NCBI RefSeq assembly: GCF_004210375.1 | Contig: NC_134837.1 | Location: 19,973,586 to 20,037,585 of the forward strand | Source of the DNA: Tachypleus tridentatus | Lineage: Eukaryota > Arthropoda > Merostomata > Xiphosura > Limulidae | DNA: 64,000 bases | Reading direction: 5' to 3' | Shown here: positions 35,201 to 46,904 of the stretch, piece by piece | How positions within the stretch are numbered: the stretch's first letter is position 1 | Layout of the letters: each line of letters starts with the position of its first letter | The notes under the pieces: model-generated | Databases searched by the model: none | The model's input: only the letters and a program-made list of their open reading frames with translations | What the model was told of the DNA's origin: nothing | Position numbers and translations under genes: made by a program

Positions 35201-38165
35201 TCATATGTTAGTCAACCAAGGAGGACTTGGTTCAGGACATCATCGGAGTACGTCTTATTCTGTGTCATATCCTGGTAAACGAATACCAGAATCTCCTACC
35301 GTAGAAACTAAAGATTTGAGAAACAGGAGTAGTACAGAAACAGAAATAAGAGTTAAACAGAATAGCTTGGGTAGATCTCGAAGTGCTCAATCTCTCAAGA
35401 TGCTTGAGGAGCAGTTTTCTCAGGATGACAGAGTAAGTCTTCTTGCACAGTTTTTTTGGATTGCTGTTTGTTTGTTAGAATCAGATTATGAACATGAATT
35501 TCTACTTTCATTAAAATTGCTATTAAAAGTACTGAAAAAACTTCCCCTTGATAAAGGTGAATGCCAGGAAAAGGTTGAAAAAATATATAATCAGATGAAA
35601 TGGTCCAATTTTCCTGGGGTGCATGCACTACTTCTAAAAGGATGTTCTTCTGCAGTAACTTTTGAACCTACAATTGAAGTACTGGCCTGTTTAACTCATT
35701 TTTTAGATGTGCCAATTATAGATCCATCAGAGTCACTTGGGTTTCCCTTTCATGTTATGGCATTTCTTCCATACATGTTACAAAACTATGATGAACCTAA
35801 TGCTGTGTGCATCAAAAGTGCTGAGAACATTGCACAGGTATGCATGGAAAAGTCAAAGAAATTAGAAAATCTTGCAACAGTCATGACATTGTATAGTAGA
35901 AGGTCTTTTAGTAAGGAGAACTTTCAGTGGACCAAGTGTGTGGTTAAATATCTGTATGATGCTTACAGCAATATATTTATAAATTTGATGTCTTTTTTGG
36001 TTGAATTGATTGAAAAAACTCAATCTGTTCTAAACCAGCATTTACTGAGCATTCTGTACTGCATGCTTCATTATATGGATATTCATTCTGCTGCCCAAGC
36101 AATTAATGCAGATCTATTAAGAGTGATTTTAAAACATGTGGAAGGACCACAAGGAAAAGATGCTACAAAGATTTTGAAACTGGTGGTTACTCGCTCTTCA
36201 ATACTGGCTGCTCCTCCAGCTCCTATAAACATGGCAAATGCTGCTGCTGATTGTGTCAGTATAGCATCTAGTGTGTCATTTGCTGAATCAGAATTTGGGT
36301 CTAAACGAGAGTTACCAGGTCGTACCATGGAATTTTCGTTTGATGTGTCCCAGACTCCTATAGTTGGTCAAATTTATAAAGCTAAAGTTACTGCAAAAGA
36401 AGAAGTTATTACTCATAGCAAAGAAGAAAATCCCACAGCATCTCCTCGCCGAAGCTTATCTCACAATCATTCTTTTACAGAAAATGGTTCACTGTTTGGT
36501 TGGAGACGACCTTGGCTGTCACAGGCTCGTACTCGAGAACGTTTTATTAATCTTTTGACAAGCTGTGGCCAGAGAGTTGGACTTCCCAAAAGTCCTTCAG
36601 TGATATTCAGTCAGAGTAGTGATATTATGGAACATCAGTCCTCTATGTGCAGTAGTACAGAAGAAGTATCAGGAACTAATAATGATATGTCTGCAGAAAG
36701 CAAACTTGATGAATGTGTACACTCAGAGCAGCAGTTTGGCATATTTAAGGACTTTGATTTCTTGGAGTATGAATTAGAAGGTCAAGAAGCTGAGAATATG
36801 GATAATTTCAACTGGGGTGTTCGAAGAAGATCTTTGACAAATTATGAAAGCTCAGGAGAAACAAGTAAGCCAAATATCCGACACCGTACTAACAGCTCCA
36901 ACCTGAGTCCAAGAAAAAGAGGAATCATCAGATGATGAAATGGGTAGTGTGTCACCCTTAGATGATCTTCCACCAGAACTTCCCAACAGTAGTGTTGGAT
37001 TAGTTTTCCCTCCTTCATCGCTTCCCTTGCTAGATCATAATCAGCGGCCAATGAGTCCTGCCTCTGTTTCTTCACAGAGTCTAGCAAGTGATGGAGATGT
37101 AACTCTCAGTAATACATCTCCAAGTTTCTCACCTCTTGCAATAGCACCACATGTGGTTACTCAGCTTCCAGCTGATGACGTAGAGGAGGAATGGCGCACA
37201 CATGTTCACTTATTGATGGCTGATTCTAGTGGCGCTACAGCTGTGAATACTTACCAAGTATTGGGACGTTTGATAAAAGAAACTTTAAGCAAAACAGCAA
37301 ACATAACACGAGAAGTGTGCCATTTTTTTCATCTTCGATATTGTTTAGATCTGTTGGATCACACTTTCTGGCATTTTTGGACATATTAGTCAATCAAGTT
37401 GAATGTCCATTTGTGTTTGTTGACATAGAGACATTGAATAACTGTCTTCTATTAGAGAGACACAAATTATGTGTTTTGGAGATTCAGGAGCATTGGGAGA
37501 CTTTTTCTGAGAAATGGGAACATGTTTTAGAATGTATGGATAACCTAAAATCAATTGTTAAACTAGAAAACCTAGGAGAGTCTGTTGCTGAAGGTACGTT
37601 TGATGAAAACCGTGTTGATTTGTGTCGTTCTCTTTATAAACTCCATTTTCAGCTTATCCTACTTCTGGACAGCTTCTGTAAACTTTTATCTCAGCTTTCT
37701 TCTGCAGTTACACAGACTCAAGTTCTGGATTTATCAGAAGAATTTACTTCTATCAAGTCTGACCTACTTCATGCTGTGGAAGATACAGAGAGTGATCGTT
37801 TGTCTCCTCCTGGTCAAATAGAAGCCACAGTAATGACTCAACAGGAAGCAGAAAATGAACTTTTTGAATTTTTTCGTGGAGGAATGTGGAGCAAAGTTAT
37901 TAAACATCTTCACACATACAGGAGTTATTTTCGTGCTGCTGAAGATGATGAGATAGAGGTAGCCTTGTCTCTTTATTGTCATCATCGTGCTGAAGAAAGA
38001 AGTGGAATATATGTGATGACACACACTGATCATGACCTAACTGATGTTTCTCGACAGTTAATGGATTGTAGTTTACACCTGTCATCATTAATTCATGGTC
38101 TAGAACATAACATTAGTCCTGATCATGGTTCTACAGATAATACTACACAAAAAACTGAGTTGTGA
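29216..38165 (+). CDS. fry: Furry homologue, intronless, with five single-base frame slips
   Basis: Furry is a giant HEAT/armadillo-repeat scaffold that works with NDR/Tricornered kinases and MOB proteins in cell polarity and dendrite and bristle morphogenesis; vertebrate FRY also acts at mitotic spindles. The reading is colinear with FRY/FRYL from the N-terminus ([44 protein letters not shown]-like, [40 protein letters not shown]) through the middle region ([28 protein letters not shown]) to the C-terminal part ([27 protein letters not shown]). ATG 29216 follows an in-frame stop at 29198. Slips of one base lie at about 29448-29455 (A8, one short), 33176-33181 (A6, one long), about 33203-33215 (one long), 36914-36918 (A5, one long) and 37323-37329 (T7, one short). 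Corrected length is 8,949 nt, 2,983 codons with the TGA stop (38163-38165), close to human FRY. I see no nonsense codon and no intron. It is either a functional retrogene with assembly indels or a recent processed pseudogene. Confidence 0.9.
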
Positions 38166-39189
38166 TTGTTTATAGAAATTAAAAATACAAATATTGTTTA
38201 TTTGTATGTGTAAAGTACAATTAAGACATGTTAAAAATGATGTACATTAAATGTGCTTGTAATTCAGTTAATATTTTAATAGTGTCTGTTAAATATATCT
38301 ATCACTTTATAGGTAGTAAAGATTAACGTTACCTTGTGAACTGCACTTTATTTTCAAAACTTGTTAGTATTAGTAAGTTGTCTGTTCACATTAGTTCTTT
38401 TGTTTTAGAATATTTTTGTAGATTAACATTATTCCATTTTGGTTTTTTCACAAAATCATTGAAGTAGCAGAGCTACATTTTAACATGTTTATGTTTAGGA
38501 AAATAATCCTTAATTTTTTTCTCTTATTATGTATAATTTAAAATTTAAAAAAAGTTTGTCAACCTGAAGAATGTATTTAAATGTAATAGTTGTGATTATT
38601 TTAGTTCTTTCAAATGTTTTTAGTTGAAGATATTCAAGAAAAAAGTTCTCTCTGTATTGTCCTGTAATTTGTTAATTTTGTTTAGTCACCAAAATGTAGT
38701 GCAGACTAAACTTTTTTGGCTGGTTATTCAAATGTATTTCTCCTTTTTTTGGCATTATAAATTATGGTAGCAAATCAGGATACTTCTTCCAGCACAGAAG
38801 AAATATTTTTACTGTGAAATGCTTTGGGTTCACTGTGGGCATAAGCTGTTTGCTATCTGTGATTTTATGACATCTGCATAAGTATTTTCATGTCAGTTTA
38901 AAATTTGGTACCACCATGAATAAAGGGTGTTCTGCTTCAAATTTTTCAGAATTGACAGATTTCCAAGTTTGAAGTAAATAATCAAATATTTAAAAAAATG
39001 TTTTTTTTTATCCTTTATAATACCTTATGAATAACAAGGAAGCATTTGGTTATTCATGATTGTTCTTGCACACTTATTCAGGAATAAAGTAAAAATTAAA
39101 ATTCATCCTTCATTTTTCATATCATATTTTCCTCTTAAGCTTTGTAACATGCTGGCCTTTGGTATTGCTAATAGCAATCCATACCCTTA
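38166..39189 (+). other. 3' UTR and 3' flank of fry
   Basis: Non-coding and AT-rich. AATAAA motifs at 38919-38924 and 39083-39088 are candidates for polyadenylation. No long terminal poly(A) tract or clear target-site duplication of the kind expected after recent retroposition was found. Confidence 0.5.
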
Positions 39190-40200
39190 GTCAGTCAACC
39201 TTTAATTTGTCTCCTCTTACATTATTGTACTTGGAATACAGCACAAATAAATCAGAGGCCTTTAACCTGTGAATCCCCCAGATAATCTTGTGATCTTCAA
39301 TAAGAAAATCTTTCGCCATCTTTTTTTCAAGAGAAAATAGGTTAAGATAACCCATCGAATCCTGAACCCTTTCCAGTAAATCAGTATATAAAGAGACCAA
39401 AACTGTAATCCTTATTTCACCTGAAGTATAACAATTCATTTGATTTATCAATATGACTATAAATATGCTTTAAAATTCTATTGGCGGTATTGCTAACAAG
39501 AGAACTGCTTCAACGACTTTTCCACCATTGTGCTAAGATCCTTAACATCACTCATTTCTTTGAGTTGGTTCCAATCTATATTAAAAAAATTTTTATTAAT
39601 CCAAGTTCATTACCTTGCACATATAATGAATGGCTAAAGCTCAGTTACCAGATGTTTATTCAACTTACCAGTTGATAGAAGTCATTATGTAACACCTCAA
39701 CATCCTCAATAGTTAGAAATAGTCAAAAGTTTAATGTTATTAGTAAACTTTATTTATTATGTCCATACCAATGTCATTAATATAAATAAGAAAGCCAAGG
39801 TTGGGGCACTGAATCCTGAGGTACTCTTCTACTAACAAGGGTCCTTTTTTCTTTCTTTGGTTAACTTTAAAATCCCTGGAATAAGTTTTCTTTAACCCCC
39901 TACTAATATAATATTTTGTAGCTAATCTGTGTGACAAATTTTCAAAATAAATTTTAAGATCTTATCCACATTTTTTCAATTCTCCAGATAACAAGTATCA
40001 ATCCCAAAGAAAAAAAAAATTGGATTTACCATTTGTGAATTCAAATTGGTCTTGTATTATATTTTACTAAATGAGTTTGTATAGATTCTTTCACAAAGCT
40101 ACAATTTTTCCATTACAGAAATAAGACTATTAAGCTTATAATTTCCATGACAACTTCTGTCTTATTCCCATTAAAAATAGGAATAGAATAATATACAAAC
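39190..40200 (-). mobile_element. LINE relic (CR1/L2-like reverse transcriptase)
   Basis: On the minus strand, 39740-39850 carries FLIYINDIG, the region following the PQGS box of non-LTR reverse transcriptases. 39195-39420 carries DLLERVQDS, YLNLFSLEKK and KASDLFVLYSKYNNVRGDKL, which matches the C-terminal part of CR1-type polymerases (LxLFSLEKRRxRGDLI pattern). It is decayed by frameshifts and stops and truncated at the 5' end. Limits are approximate. Confidence 0.6.
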
Positions 40201-42463
40201 CCTGTAATGGTCATGCAGGTGCCCACTACAAATGGAAGATAAAAAGAGGTCTCCCTCTGATCTTGTTTGAAACCATCTCCAATCCCCATGCATTATCTAT
40301 TTTTAATCTTGTACGTCTTTGTAGTTACTACCAGTGGATTAATATCTACTTGGCATTGGGAGTTGTAAATAACTAAAAAGGTGTAAATGAGTGAAATAAA
40401 AACTTGTAGATGAAGCTAAAATGTTGACCAGTAAAAAATATATAGTATGACCTTTTGAATTTGTTTAAAATATTCAATTAAGAGAATAGAATTATATAGT
40501 TTGTTTATTAAATTAGTCATTAAAAATATAAAATTACTTTGAAAAATCTAAACTATTATGCTTAAAATTTGTATATTGTTTTTAATTAAACTGTGTATTG
40601 TAGAAATGTGTAAAATAAAAATGTTGTTGAATGAAACATGTAACAGGTATTAGTTTTTCCAACTTTGTATGTAAGTCTCACCACAATAGGTTTTAATATA
40701 ATGGTTAAACATGTGGCTGTATTTTATGGTTATACAAATCAATTTAGATATTTTGTTTCAACATTTTTTACTTTATTTTCATGTTGCTATGTTGTTAACA
40801 AATTAGGCATATATTATTGACTATCTTAATATCTTTAGTTTATTCACTATTCTCTTTTGACTCAGTTGTAAATTGATTATTTCTTATGATATAGTTAATA
40901 GAATAATTACTTTACATTTCATTCAAACATTCACTAATGCTGTGAAAAGGCTTAAGGTATTTTATTTCACAGAATCCACAAAATAGTTGTAAAAATGAAG
41001 TTAAGTCATTCATTACTTATTAGACTGTTTGATGTTATTACATGTCCAGATGTTTAAGTGAAAAGATCATGGTTTATGTTTTAGTCTGCTCAGAATTTTG
41101 ACATTAAGTATACATTTTCAAACATGAGTGGAATAGATGTGTTATATTTCAAAACCAAACAATCTGTTTCACTTTCAAATACAACAAAATTGATTTCAAT
41201 GCATTTTTAAAATGAAAATATAAGTGTATACACTGAAAGCACTTTAAAGTTATAAATAAATCTTAGAAACTCTGTGTACAATGTAGTTGTTTCTAGTTTA
41301 GGATTTTCTTGATGACATATTAAGTCTTAGAGTATCTGATTAACTAACAGCAGAAAGTGTATAATTTTGAAGAAATCGGATGTCTTCATATATTTCAACC
41401 ATCAGTGAACAAATAGTTTTAAGTCTTGGTCTGTAGCATTTAGTATGGATGTTGCTGATAATCAGAAATTTACATCTGGGTACTACCATAATTATATAAC
41501 ATAAATTATAATTAACAAAGTACATAGAAGTGCAGACTGATAGCTCAAAGTTCCCAAAATTATTTTAGGGTTTTTATGTTTAAAAATAAAGATAATGTTG
41601 GGAGTTATTTTTTCATCAGAATAATGAAAATTTAGACAATAATAATTAAAACCTCTGCTCAATTTTTTTATGTTTTTAGGATAATTTCATTAGAATCAGT
41701 AACTCAAAAAGCTTCTTCAATGTAAGTAGAATTTATGAAGTCCCAACTTTAAAAGCATTGTGAACTTGGAAAATTTCCCTCTATTTATTAAAAGAATGAT
41801 GTATAAACTATTTTCTTTTCCTTCTTTAATATTTCTTAAAACACCAATAACCTCTCATTCTTTATCCAAAAAATCTTACCAGGCTAATAAACCAAGAACA
41901 AAGAATTCAGCAATATTAAAAACTAGAACATTTTAACCAAAACTAAATTAAAGACCAAACAAATTTATTTATTTATTGTCACAAGACCTACATGTGAGAT
42001 GGTATAAAGCTATTTTGTCTATCTAGATTCTGTATAACTAATTTTTAATTAATGGGCTATAATTTAAAAGTTCTTCCAAATCTTAGAAACGCCTATGGTG
42101 AGTTTGAAACAAGACAGAGATATCACTGATTATTAAGACAGAGACACGATCAATTTAAACAAAACGTTACATTCATTAAGACAAAATACAATTTGCTGAA
42201 CTATATTTAACTTCACAGATCGTTATAGTAATTCCTTCCATTAAGTTTCAGTATTTGTAAAGTAATAAAAGTTGAAATTGGTTTCTTTTTAACCATTTGC
42301 ATTATTACAAGTTTTTACTTTTTTTCTCTCTTTGTAATACATAAATAAACACAACTTATCAAGATTATACATTGTCATCTTGAAATATGAAAAAAATCAG
42401 GCTGCTGACATACTGTATCTCAGATTACCATCGAGTCTGATTAAACTAATTCAGTACCAAAAT
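40201..42463. other. no gene recognised
   Basis: Very AT-rich and stop-rich in all frames, with no repeat partner in the window. Confidence 0.3.
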
Positions 42464-42726
42464 GAGCAGGTGGTTAGGGCGCTTGACTTGCAATTTGAGA
42501 ATCGTGGGTTTAAATCCTCGTCACACCAACTATGCTAACCCTTTCAGACATGGGACATTATAATGAAACGATCAATCCCACTATTCGTTGGTAAAAGAGT
42601 AGCCCATGATTTTGCAGTGGGTGGTGATGACTAGCTTGCCTTCACTCTAGCCTTCCACTGTTAAATTAGGAACGGCTAATCCAGATAGCCCTTCTGTAGC
42701 TTTGTGTGAAATTCAAAACTAACCAG
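42464..42726 (+). repeat. SINE, type I, diverged full-length copy
   Basis: Head GAGCAGGTGGTTAGGGCGC, B-box-like GGGTTTAAATCCTCGTC, body CCCACTATTCGTTGGTAAAA and tail GTAGCTTTGTGTGAAATTC. Confidence 0.85.
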
Positions 42727-44389
42727 ACCAATCAATATCAGTTTGTATAATGTTTGTGAATTCATGATAACATATGTGATTCTTGTTTATTGTGCATGCA
42801 CGTTAACCGCTGGAACACATGCTAAAGTACAAATCCAGCGAATTTATTGCTTACGTATGCATGTTTAGTATGACTGACAGCAACGGAGACTTAGTTGAGA
42901 TTTTACTAACCCTTCTACAGGGATCCAGAACAATGTCTCCCCTCAAGGATTAATGACTCTCGCTTGAGGACAAACTAACTTTTGATGTTGTTAAATTCCT
43001 ATTCATTAATACAGATTTTTGATAAAGCATAAGATGCATACTTTTTAAAAAATTATAACTATAAGGCATGAATGCAGTAATCAAATGAAGTCGACCACCA
43101 GATTTTCTCTAATTATTATAAATATTCAAAAAGTCTTTTGAATGATGTTTCAACTGTAAGCAATTGCTCAAAGTGTTTCTTTACATGAACTGAATCGTCA
43201 TAGTTTTTGTTGTGTTTAAACAAATTTTTTTTCGAATAAGTATGTCTTTTGTATTTTCTAATAATTTTTTTGGAAAATTTTTAGTTTCTTGTGTCAGACT
43301 GAAAAATGTTTTTGACAATTATTTTACTGAAGTAGAACCAGTTCGTTCTAATAAGACGCTAATTCTATGCAACAAAATGCCGAAATTTTTGCAACAATGT
43401 GTAATTTCTTATTTCTGAAAAATATAAGCTATAATTATCAAATTACCTACCTAATTATATTCTCACTTCGAAATAAAGAAATTTTCAAGATGTCTTCAAA
43501 AAGTAACAAAAAATAAATTAAAAAGTAGACTATATAAAAAAAATATTTGTGTGAGACATTTTCCGATGAGACTGTTCTTATACGAACAATGTGTTAAATG
43601 TTTATCTCAATAAATATCCTCACTTATAGAAATTAATGATGTACACGTAATTGTATACTCTTAGGGCCCTTCTCTTCACAGTTGTTTTCCAATGAATTTC
43701 ATCCATTATTATAAATGTGATCATGGGCTTCGGCAAAGGAGAAAGGGGCAAGGAGCACTTAGCCCCTGAAGAAATGAAAACATTTCTTTTCATACACTCT
43801 TAATTTATGATTTGCCCCTCCTGTGTTTGCCTGTGTAAATATGACGACAGTTTCATGGAATAGTTCTATGGACGTTTACGGATGTTATTGCATGTAGTAG
43901 TGACTTTCAACACCTTTATTTTCATGAAATAATTGTGACGCGCCACACAGTCTCCTTTGTTAATATGATACAACTGTGTTTTTGTGGGTTTTTCAATTAT
44001 CGACACAACTGCTAGTGGCTAAACAAGCAGTATCTTAATTCCACATAAATAGTTACCCATTCATAGGTTTAGTTAGTTTATACAATTTCATTTGCCCTTG
44101 TTTAAGTAGCATATACTCACTCTCTCAAGGAAAATCTATTGCTTGAAAAAAATCTTATTTTTATAAATTTGTCTTTTTTAATATTCAAATTAGTTATTAA
44201 TTTTAGTATATTAATGCTTATTTCTTCATTTATTAAATTTTCTAACTTAATGCTCAACTCATTTCATTTCTTCCCTTTTTAAGTTAGTTCTAGCTTAGAA
44301 AAGATCATCCCAAAAGGTATCATACGTTTCTATATAAATATAATAGAAACGTTTGTTGTATGTCAATGTAACTACTTTGCAGAGTGTGG
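42727..44389. other. no gene recognised
   Basis: AT-rich. A small hairpin (ACGTTTCTATATA ... TAATAGAAACGT, 44323-44352) is present. No exon supported. Confidence 0.3.
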
Positions 44390-44582
44390 ATGAGCCTTCA
44401 CCAAAACTGGTATGTAAGTTCATTAAGTCCATATGGGGGGTACATATACAGTTTTAGTTTTACAGATTTTATGGGCGTTTTTTACCACTACCTCACCTCC
44501 TATGGATAGATCTTCACTATATTTTCTTGGTTTACTGGGTCCACGGAAAGATGCATATAGATTTTCAGTTTTGCATTTCTGT

Positions 44583-44698
44583 GCTCCCCAGTGCTATAGC
44601 AGTATGTCTGCGGACTCACACCACTAAAACCAGGTTTCGATACCCGTAGAAGGTAGATCACTGATAACCTATTGTGTACCTTGGTGCTTACTTCCAAA
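44583..44698 (+). repeat. SINE, type III copy
   Basis: Begins CCCCAGTGCTATAGCAGTA, has a B-box-like GGTTTCGATACCC and ends near GTGTACCTTGGTGCTTAC. It is the clearest type III copy in the window. Confidence 0.7.
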
Positions 44699-44865
44699 TA
44701 AAACCGTTTTCGTTTTTTTACCCCTACTTCACCCCCTATTGATGAATCTTCACCAAATTTGGTATGAAGGTTTGTTCGTTCCACGGGGAGGTACACACAC
44801 ATTTTCTGTTTTGCAGTTGTTTTTTTCCCACTATTTCGCCCATTCTGTTGGAACTTTACAAAATT

Positions 44866-45075
44866 GCATGGCCAGGTTGTTAAGGCACTCGACTCGTAAT
44901 TCGCGGGTCACGGGTTCGAATTCCCATCACACTAAACATACCCGCCCTTTCAGCCATGGAGGCGTTATAATGTGGTGCTCAATCCCACTATTCATTAGTA
45001 AAAAAGTAGCCCAAGAGTTGTCTGTGAGTGGTGATGACTAACTGCCTTCCCTCTAGTTTTACACTGTTAAATTAG
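44866..45075 (+). repeat. SINE, type I, 3' truncated
   Basis: Good head (CATGGCCAGGTTGTTAAGG, GGGTTCGAATTCCCATC) and body, but it stops at the AAATTAG position before the usual tail. It splits a unit of the surrounding repeat array. Confidence 0.8.
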
Positions 45076-45423
45076 ATTTGAAGGTGTGTTGAGTCCACGA
45101 GAGAGATATAAACAAATTCGCGGTTTCACATTCTGCTTTGCATATTTTTTGTTTTTTACAAATACATATAAGAGAAGTAACTTTTCATGTCCTAAGATAA
45201 CCTTTCATTAATCATGAATTTACATAACTTCCATCCAGGAGACAGATTCTCCACCTAGTTTAAAAATAGTGTTTCATATACTACATAAATACAAATCTAA
45301 CCGCTATGACTCAATTCAGTACGGTATAACAACAGTATACATTTTTTATAGTTATTATGCTTTCGGTCTTAATATTTCAGTTTTCTCTTTTTTTGCCAGT
45401 AGACTTCATCACGGATATTGAGT

Positions 45424-45702
45424 TTGTTTGTTTGTTTTTTAATTTCGTGCAAAGCTACTCGAGGGCTATCTGCGCTAGCCGTCCCTAATTTAGCAGTGTA
45501 AGACTAGAGGGAAGGCAGCTAGTCATCACCACCCACCGCCAACCCTTGGGCTACTCTTTTAACAACGAATAGTGGGATTGACCGTAACATTATAACGCCC
45601 ACACGGCTGAAAGGACGAGCATGTTTGGCGCGACGGGGATACGAACCCGCCACCCTCAGATTACGAGTTCCACGCCTTAACACGTTTGGCCATGCCGGGA
45701 CA
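45424..45702 (-). repeat. SINE, type I, full length, with 13-bp target-site duplication
   Basis: Minus-strand copy running from a GTTTGTTT tail to a CATGCCGGGAC head. ACGGATATTGAGT at 45411-45423 recurs at 45703-45715. The perfect duplication and low divergence mark a recent insertion. Confidence 0.92.
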
Positions 45703-46046
45703 ACGGATATTGAGTATGACAAATTAAATTATGTATGTTCTACAAAAATTGGCTCACAAATTTCAACATCAGTTTCATTCTCCAGTTTCTTGAGAAATGT
45801 GACTGTTGAATAAGTAAGTTGTTGAAGAGATTTGTGTATATGTGACTTGTGTTGCTTTTTCAGGATATTCTTAGATCTTTATTGATTATGCTGTGTATTG
45901 TTGCCAGGAGTGCATGGAAAGCTTTTACCAGTGACCCTTATGTTTCTGTGCACTAACCTATTACAAGACCTCACACTTACCACAGCTAGGGTGCGACTTA
46001 TTTCATATTTCTCTCTGTATGGTATTGGTGTTCCAAAATTGATCTA
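45703..46046. other. no gene recognised
   Basis: Unassigned sequence between the SINE and the Tc1-like relic; it ends with the TA target site. Confidence 0.3.
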
Positions 46047-46880
46047 CAGTCTTGGCCAAAATATTTGCATATTTTATAACAAAAAAGAACATTATTTTTA
46101 AGTGGAATTACAAATACATTCATTGCTATCAAACTGAAAAATGCCTGATATATTTAACTTATCTATGTAATTTCTATAATGAAACAGGTTCCATGGACAT
46201 TCTGAATGATTTATTAAAACGGAAAATTTTATTAGACACCTTTCACAACAAGACCTTACCAACACTTATGTATTTAGAAAATATAACTCAGATTGTTAGA
46301 AATATTGTGTGACCATGTATTAGTTCATATTAAACATTCAGTACTTGTTTGGTCTTCCTTGTATTTTGTTAACCTCTGCCAGGCGACGTAGCATGCTGTC
46401 GATAAGGTATCGATGCAATCCAGCATGATTTCATCCCAAACCTCTCTCTTGAAAGCACTGAAAACTAAGCTACAGTAGTTGGTTTAAGTTCGTGGTTAGC
46501 AAGTTTGCTGCTCAGTTCTGCCCAATAATGCTTAATTGGATTACGATCTCGAGACTTTGATTTCCATGGCAATCTTATATCGTCTTTCTGGTCAAGGTTA
46601 ATACAAGCACTGTGAACATTGACATTGTCATCCTGGAAAAGCAGTTTCCACCATAAAGAATAACTGTTCAAACATGTACTGCATTACTTCCTGTGTGTTC
46701 CCTGTAAAATATGTTCATCTGTTCTTCAGAAAATGATAAACACGAATCTTCCATCAGCTTTATCAAGTCAGAAACAGTACACAGTGACAACCAGTCCAGT
46801 GTCTGATGACCAGATAACGTATATCTGTGTGAGATAATTGGTGAAACAGTGAGAATGTTTTTCATAACAATAATAAAGGT
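46047..46880 (-). mobile_element. Tc1-like DNA transposon relic
   Basis: The left end starts CAGTCTTGGCCAAAATATTT directly after TA (46045-46046), the form of a Tc1-family terminal repeat. On the minus strand, 46480-46660 encodes the end of a DDE transposase: DDNVNVHSACINLDQ, then DIRLPWKSKSRDRNPIKHYW, matching the DNAPCH...WP..SPDLNPIE..W signature. 46330-46440 gives the C-terminal helix (REVWDEIM). The frame is interrupted by several stops and frameshifts, and no matching right terminal repeat follows, so the transposase N-terminal part is missing or unrecognisable. Confidence 0.7.
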
Positions 46881-46904
46881 GGATATTCCTCACTACGTGA
46901 ATGA

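Larger units (their letters stand above)
44390..45140 (+). repeat. degenerate repeat array with two nested SINEs
   Basis: A unit of about 115 bp recurs, each with GAT.(A/C)(T/C)CTTCACCAAA, then GTCCACGG or similar, an A/T-rich ATACA..ATTTTCAGTTTTGCA and CCCCTATT. Units begin near 44390, 44506, 44735 and 44850. A type III SINE (44583-44698) and a type I SINE (44866-45075) split units. Confidence 0.6.
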
